Both the position numbers and the translations under genes were made by a program. The notes under the pieces were generated by a model that had not been told where the DNA came from, made no database searches, and saw nothing but the letters and a program-made list of their open reading frames with translations. Of a DNA stretch of 53,239 nucleotides, positions 49,962 to 53,239 are shown in pieces. Position 1 is the first letter of the stretch. Every line of letters starts with the position of its first letter. The stretch comes from Bizionia paragorgiae (GTDB taxonomy: Bacteria > Bacteroidota > Bacteroidia > Flavobacteriales > Flavobacteriaceae). The stretch lies in contig NZ_FNQK01000022.1 of assembly GCF_900107625.1 (NCBI RefSeq), positions 1 to 53,239 on the forward strand, in the 5' to 3' direction.

Positions 49962-52568
49962 TTGGCAAAAAAGACTAAAAAAGTAACGCCTTTAATGAAA
50001 CAATATAATGCGATAAAGGCGAAATATCCTGATGCTTTATTATTATTTCGAGTTGGTGATTTTTACGAAACATTTGGCGAAGATGCTGTTAAAACGGCCG
50101 ATATTCTAGGGATTATTCTTACTAAACGCGGTGCGGGAAGTGAAAGTGAAACTGAATTAGCCGGATTTCCGCACCACTCATTAAACACGTATTTACCAAA
50201 ATTGGTAAAAGCGGGTCAGCGCGTTGCTATTTGTGATCAACTAGAAGATCCGAAACAAACCAAAACTATTGTGAAGCGTGGCGTTACCGAATTGGTAACT
50301 CCTGGGGTTGCTTTAAACGATGAAGTCCTGCAATCTAAAACGAATAACTTCCTGTGTTCGGTGTATTTTGGAAAGCATGCTATTGGGGTTTCTTTTTTAG
50401 ATATTTCTACAGGAGAGTTTTTAACTGCTCAAGGTGATCAAGAATATATAGATAAATTATTGCAGAATTTCGGACCTAGTGAAGTGCTGGTATCCAAGCA
50501 AAAACGAATACAGTTTAATGAGGTCTTCGGAAAAGATTTTCACACCTTTAACTTAGAAGACTGGATTTATCAATTTGATTATGCTAACGAAACCTTACTA
50601 AAACATTTTAATACCAAATCTTTAAAAGGTTTTGGGGTCGAAGAGTTACACGAAGGAATTATCGCTTCAGGATCAATTTTACATTACTTAGGAGAAACGC
50701 AGCATAGTAAGTTAGAACATATTGGTGCACTATCTAGAATTGCTGAAGATGAATATGTGTGGATGGATCGCTTTACGATTCGAAATCTTGAACTTTATAA
50801 TTCTACAAATAATAATGCCGTAACGCTCCTAAATGTTATAGATAAGACCATTTCACCCATGGGTGGGCGTCTTTTAAAACGATGGTTGGCATTACCGTTA
50901 AAAAACGAAACTAAGATTAAGCAACGCCATGAAGTGGTGTCCTTTTTAAAGGCGCATTCGGTCGAGCATCAGAAGATTCAAAATCACATAAAGCATATTG
51001 GGGATATCGAGCGTCTCATCTCTAAGGTAGCAACAGGTAAAGTGAATCCGCGAGAAGTTATTCAACTTAAAAACTCCTTAGAGGCTATCGTTCCTATAAA
51101 AGCATTAGCTACTCATAGTGATAATGAATCCCTTAAAATAATAGGTGATAATCTTCAAGGCTGCGATGTGTTGCGCGAAAAGATAAAGGAAACTTTAAAT
51201 GAAGAAGCGCCTGTAAATGTACTTAAAGGTAATTCGATTGCCGAAGGATTTTCGGTAGAACTCGATGAGCTCCGCGCCTTATCGACGTCAGGAAAAGAAT
51301 ATTTAGATGGTATGCTAAAACGCGAGAGTGAGCGTACCGGAATCACATCTTTAAAAATAGCATCTAATAATGTGTTTGGATACTATATAGAAGTGAGAAA
51401 CACTCACAAAGATAAAGTGCCTGCAGAATGGATTCGTAAGCAAACCTTGGTGAATGCCGAACGGTATATCACAGAAGAATTGAAAGAGTATGAGTCTAAA
51501 ATTTTAGGTGCCGAAGAGAAAATTTTAACTATCGAGCAAAAGTTATTTGCAGATTTAGTGTCTTGGATGACACAATATATTAAGCCAGTACAACAAAATG
51601 CGTATTTAATAGGGCAGTTAGATTGTTTATGTGGCTTTGCACAATTGGCGAAAGATAACAATTATTCCTACCCAATTATAAATGATACTCATGAGTTACA
51701 AATTACTAAAGGAAGACATCCTGTAATAGAAAAACAATTGCCTTTAGGGGACGCCTATATTTCTAACGATGTATTCTTAGATCGTGAAGCGCAACAATTA
51801 ATAATGATTACTGGACCTAATATGTCCGGTAAGTCGGCTATATTAAGACAAACAGCATTAATTGTGTTGTTGGCGCAAATAGGTAGTTTTGTTCCAGCAG
51901 AAGAGGCTAAAATCGGACTTGTAGATAAAATATTCACTAGAGTGGGGGCGAGCGATAATATTTCGATGGGAGAATCGACATTTATGGTGGAGATGAATGA
52001 AACGGCTTCTATTTTGAATAATATTAGTGAGCGTAGTTTGGTGTTGCTCGATGAGATTGGTCGTGGTACAAGTACTTACGATGGTATTTCGATTGCTTGG
52101 GCTATTAGCGAATACTTGCACGAACACCCAGCGCGACCTAAAACATTATTCGCAACCCATTATCACGAGTTAAATGAAATGACTGAAACCTTTTCTAGAA
52201 TTAAGAACTTTAATGTTTCGGTAAAAGAACTGGAAGACAACGTGCTTTTTCTAAGAAAATTAGTAGCAGGAGGTAGTGAGCATAGTTTTGGAATTCACGT
52301 GGCTAAATTAGCAGGAATGCCTCAGCAGGTTTTGCATAGGGCAAATACTATTTTAAAGAAATTAGAGAAGTCGCACTCTAGTGAAGAGCTTACGAATAAG
52401 GTGAAAACAATAAAAGATGAAATGCAGCTCAGTTTTTTTAATTTAGACGATCCGTTACTAGAAGATATAAAAGAACAGATTTTATTAACTGATATTGACA
52501 CACTTACACCGGTGGAGGCTTTGATGAAATTAAACGAGATTAAGCGCATGTTGATAGCCAAAAAATAA
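49962..52568 (+). CDS. mutS: DNA mismatch repair protein MutS
   Basis: MutS recognises mismatches and starts methyl-independent or MutL-coupled repair. The 868-residue protein has the mismatch-reading Phe-X-Glu motif (Phe34-Tyr-Glu36 in VGDFYETFG), the connector and lever domains, Walker [10 protein letters not shown] (618-626), [12 protein letters not shown] and FATHYHEL. The start is TTG, since residues from it match MutS and no ATG lies nearby upstream. It is followed by AT-rich sequence and then the tRNA cluster. Confidence 0.96.
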   Translation: MAKKTKKVTPLMKQYNAIKAKYPDALLLFRVGDFYETFGEDAVKTADILGIILTKRGAGSESETELAGFPHHSLNTYLPKLVKAGQRVAICDQLEDPKQTKTIVKRGVTELVTPGVALNDEVLQSKTNNFLCSVYFGKHAIGVSFLDISTGEFLTAQGDQEYIDKLLQNFGPSEVLVSKQKRIQFNEVFGKDFHTFNLEDWIYQFDYANETLLKHFNTKSLKGFGVEELHEGIIASGSILHYLGETQHSKLEHIGALSRIAEDEYVWMDRFTIRNLELYNSTNNNAVTLLNVIDKTISPMGGRLLKRWLALPLKNETKIKQRHEVVSFLKAHSVEHQKIQNHIKHIGDIERLISKVATGKVNPREVIQLKNSLEAIVPIKALATHSDNESLKIIGDNLQGCDVLREKIKETLNEEAPVNVLKGNSIAEGFSVELDELRALSTSGKEYLDGMLKRESERTGITSLKIASNNVFGYYIEVRNTHKDKVPAEWIRKQTLVNAERYITEELKEYESKILGAEEKILTIEQKLFADLVSWMTQYIKPVQQNAYLIGQLDCLCGFAQLAKDNNYSYPIINDTHELQITKGRHPVIEKQLPLGDAYISNDVFLDREAQQLIMITGPNMSGKSAILRQTALIVLLAQIGSFVPAEEAKIGLVDKIFTRVGASDNISMGESTFMVEMNETASILNNISERSLVLLDEIGRGTSTYDGISIAWAISEYLHEHPARPKTLFATHYHELNEMTETFSRIKNFNVSVKELEDNVLFLRKLVAGGSEHSFGIHVAKLAGMPQQVLHRANTILKKLEKSHSSEELTNKVKTIKDEMQLSFFNLDDPLLEDIKEQILLTDIDTLTPVEALMKLNEIKRMLIAKK

Positions 52569-52605
52569 AAAATGAAAATTTTTTTAATTTTTTTTCGAAA
52601 AAGCT

Positions 52606-52634
52606 TTGGTAATCCTAAAAAAGTACTAACTTTG
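52606..52634 (+). promoter_or_regulatory. Promoter of the tRNA pair
   Basis: TTG (52606-52608), 18 bases and TAACTTTG (52627-52634) match the consensus. The leader contains the palindrome AGCAATATTGCT (52644-52655) before the tRNA-Gly at 52673. Confidence 0.75.
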
Positions 52635-52672
52635 CACCCGCAATAGCAATATTGCTCGTTCATTAAAAGACT

Positions 52673-52744
52673 GCGAAAGTAGCTCAGGGGTAGAGCATCA
52701 CCTTGCCAAGGTGGGGGTCGCGGGTTCAAATCCCGTCTTTCGCT
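52673..52744 (+). tRNA. tRNA-Gly (GCC)
   Basis: The cloverleaf is complete. The acceptor pairs GCGAAAG with CTTTCGC, the D-arm is GCTC...GAGC, and the anticodon stem TCACC/GGTGG carries loop TTGCCAA with anticodon GCC (52705-52707). The T-arm is GCGGG TTCAAAT CCCGT. The discriminator is T at 52744 and CCA is not encoded. It reads glycine GGC/GGU codons. Confidence 0.95.
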
Positions 52745-52771
52745 CTGATACTTTCTTGAAAAATATTCCAC

Positions 52772-52855
52772 GCTCGGGTGGTGGAATTGGTAGACACGTT
52801 GGACTTAAAATCCAATGTCCATTAGGACGTACGGGTTCAAGTCCCGTCCCGAGTA
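52772..52855 (+). tRNA. tRNA-Leu (UAA)
   Basis: The 84-base cloverleaf has acceptor GCTCGGG/CCCGAGT (with a G-T first pair), D-arm containing TGGTGGAATTGGTAGACAC, and anticodon stem TTGGA/TCCAA with loop CTTAAAA and anticodon TAA (52806-52808). It also has a class II long variable arm and T-arm ACGGG TTCAAGT CCCGT. The discriminator A is at 52855 and CCA is not encoded. It lies 27 bases after tRNA-Gly and shares its promoter. Confidence 0.94.
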
Positions 52856-52857
52856 CT

Positions 52858-52890
52858 AAAGCCTTTATCTTTTTGATAAAGGCTTTTTTT
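52858..52890 (+). terminator. Terminator of the tRNA pair
   Basis: AAAGCCTTTATC (52858-52869) pairs perfectly with GATAAAGGCTTT (52875-52886) and a T run extends to 52890. The right IS copy begins 15 bases on. Confidence 0.88.
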
Positions 52891-52904
52891 ATGCCTTAAA
52901 TTTA

Positions 52905-52926
52905 GGATCATTCCTAAATGTTGTGT
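52905..52926 (+). repeat. Terminal inverted repeat of right IS copy
   Basis: The plus strand reads GGATCATTCCTAAA then TGTTGTGT, matching the left copy's inverted repeat (355-376, read on the minus strand) at 18 of 22 positions. The mismatches are at repeat positions 7, 10, 11 and 15. Confidence 0.75.
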
Positions 52927-53239
52927 TTAGGCAAAAATTGTGGTCAGCCTATAAAGGAAGAATTCTACATTTTTCACACCTCTGAACTGAGCTCTAAAAG
53001 CTTTTATTTTAGCATTAAATGATTCAGCGGATGCGTTTGTGCTTCTATTTATAAAATAGTTTAGGATCGATTTATAATTGAGGGATATAGTGTTGGCAAT
53101 TGTATTGAATGAGCTGAAGCCCGTGTTTTCAACGTCTTTGTACCAATGTGCCATTTTTGTGTATGCTATTTGTATAGAAGTTGTCTTATTGAATATATTT
53201 CTGAGCCCCTGTACTAGGTCGAAAGTGACCTTTATATCG
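52927..53239 (-). CDS. ISAon1-type transposase, C-terminal fragment (5' part beyond window)
   Basis: An open frame enters from the right edge (first full codon 53238) and ends at the TAA at 52929-52927. It covers 104 residues. The conserved end contains FNTIANTISLNYKSILNYF, then NRSTNASAESFNAKIKAF and FRGVKNVEFFLYRLTTIFA. These match the C-terminus of ISAon1-type DDE transposases, which include the catalytic Glu in SAESFNAKIK. An ATG at 53154 is internal, not the start, because the frame and conservation continue upstream (GLRNIFNK). The frame shows no damage in this part. Confidence 0.85.
   Translation of the reverse strand, partial: DIKVTFDLVQGLRNIFNKTTSIQIAYTKMAHWYKDVENTGFSSFNTIANTISLNYKSILNYFINRSTNASAESFNAKIKAFRAQFRGVKNVEFFLYRLTTIFA

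Larger units (their letters stand above)
52905..53239 (-). mobile_element. ISAon1-like insertion sequence, 3' part, cut by window edge
   Basis: This is the downstream end of an IS whose transposase reads from beyond the right edge toward 52927. The boundary at 52905 is placed by the 22-base repeat shared, in inverted orientation, with the left copy. Its orientation is the same as that of the left copy, so the two are direct repeats about 52.5 kb apart. The 8 bases outside it (taaattta) differ from those outside the left copy, as expected for two insertions. Confidence 0.8.

Noticed and set aside
1-53239. Composite transposon bounded by the two IS copies
   Set aside because: The interior is 52 kb of essential core genes in typical order, so a mobile unit is implausible. 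Assembly breakage explains the ends better.

Overview
The window looks like a piece of a marine-type Flavobacteriaceae (Bacteroidota) chromosome. It is AT-rich. It carries gldA for gliding, a PorP/SprF protein and two proteins with type IX secretion (T9SS) sorting domains. It also has a HPPK-deoxynucleoside kinase fusion and a fused DAHP synthase/chorismate mutase, both typical of the group. Many genes are preceded by the Bacteroidota promoter consensus TTG-N17-23-TAnnTTTG. The content is almost entirely core genome. There is no CRISPR array, prophage or rRNA.

Both ends of the window lie inside copies of the same kind of insertion sequence (ISAon1-like, transposase genes on the minus strand). 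At the left only the N-terminal transposase protein and the 5' inverted repeat are present. At the right only the C-terminus of the catalytic transposase and the 3' inverted repeat are present. The window is therefore probably a contig that broke in a repeated IS.

Layout: 0.4-6.6 kb holds metK (behind a SAM-II-like riboswitch), ppc, a PagL-like lipid A deacylase and a GIN-domain lipoprotein. gldA follows on the minus strand. From 7.8 to 15.1 kb lies an aromatic amino acid operon (pheA, aminotransferase, tyrA, DAHP synthase/chorismate mutase, then rsgA, dtd, a MazG-like gene and aroA). It begins with a 25-codon leader peptide rich in Tyr, Phe and Trp and a rho-independent attenuator. Next come queA and rlmN (RNA modification), two T9SS cargo proteins, a polyprenyl synthetase, dodecin, Nfu, PorP/SprF and a LytS/LytTR-type two-component pair, followed by a gamma-carbonic anhydrase. 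From 27.6 to 35.9 kb a minus-strand envelope-biogenesis cluster reads CBS protein, nadK, PorG-like, uppS, bamA, two ompH/skp genes and murI. pdxJ, an alpha/beta hydrolase and a small membrane protein precede the protein quality-control block tig-clpP-clpX (38-41.4 kb). The last part holds a GH3-family protein, a DUF2797 protein, rpsU, an AsmA-like protein, a queuosine precursor transporter, folK-dNK, a TrmH-type methyltransferase, mutS and two tRNA genes (Gly-GCC, Leu-UAA).

The most interesting signals are regulatory. They are the SAM-II-like aptamer of metK with a possible alternative pairing downstream, the aromatic leader-peptide attenuator, a structured intergenic element between dtd and the MazG-like gene, and several near-perfect palindromes placed in or beside promoters of rlmN, tig, clpP and clpX.
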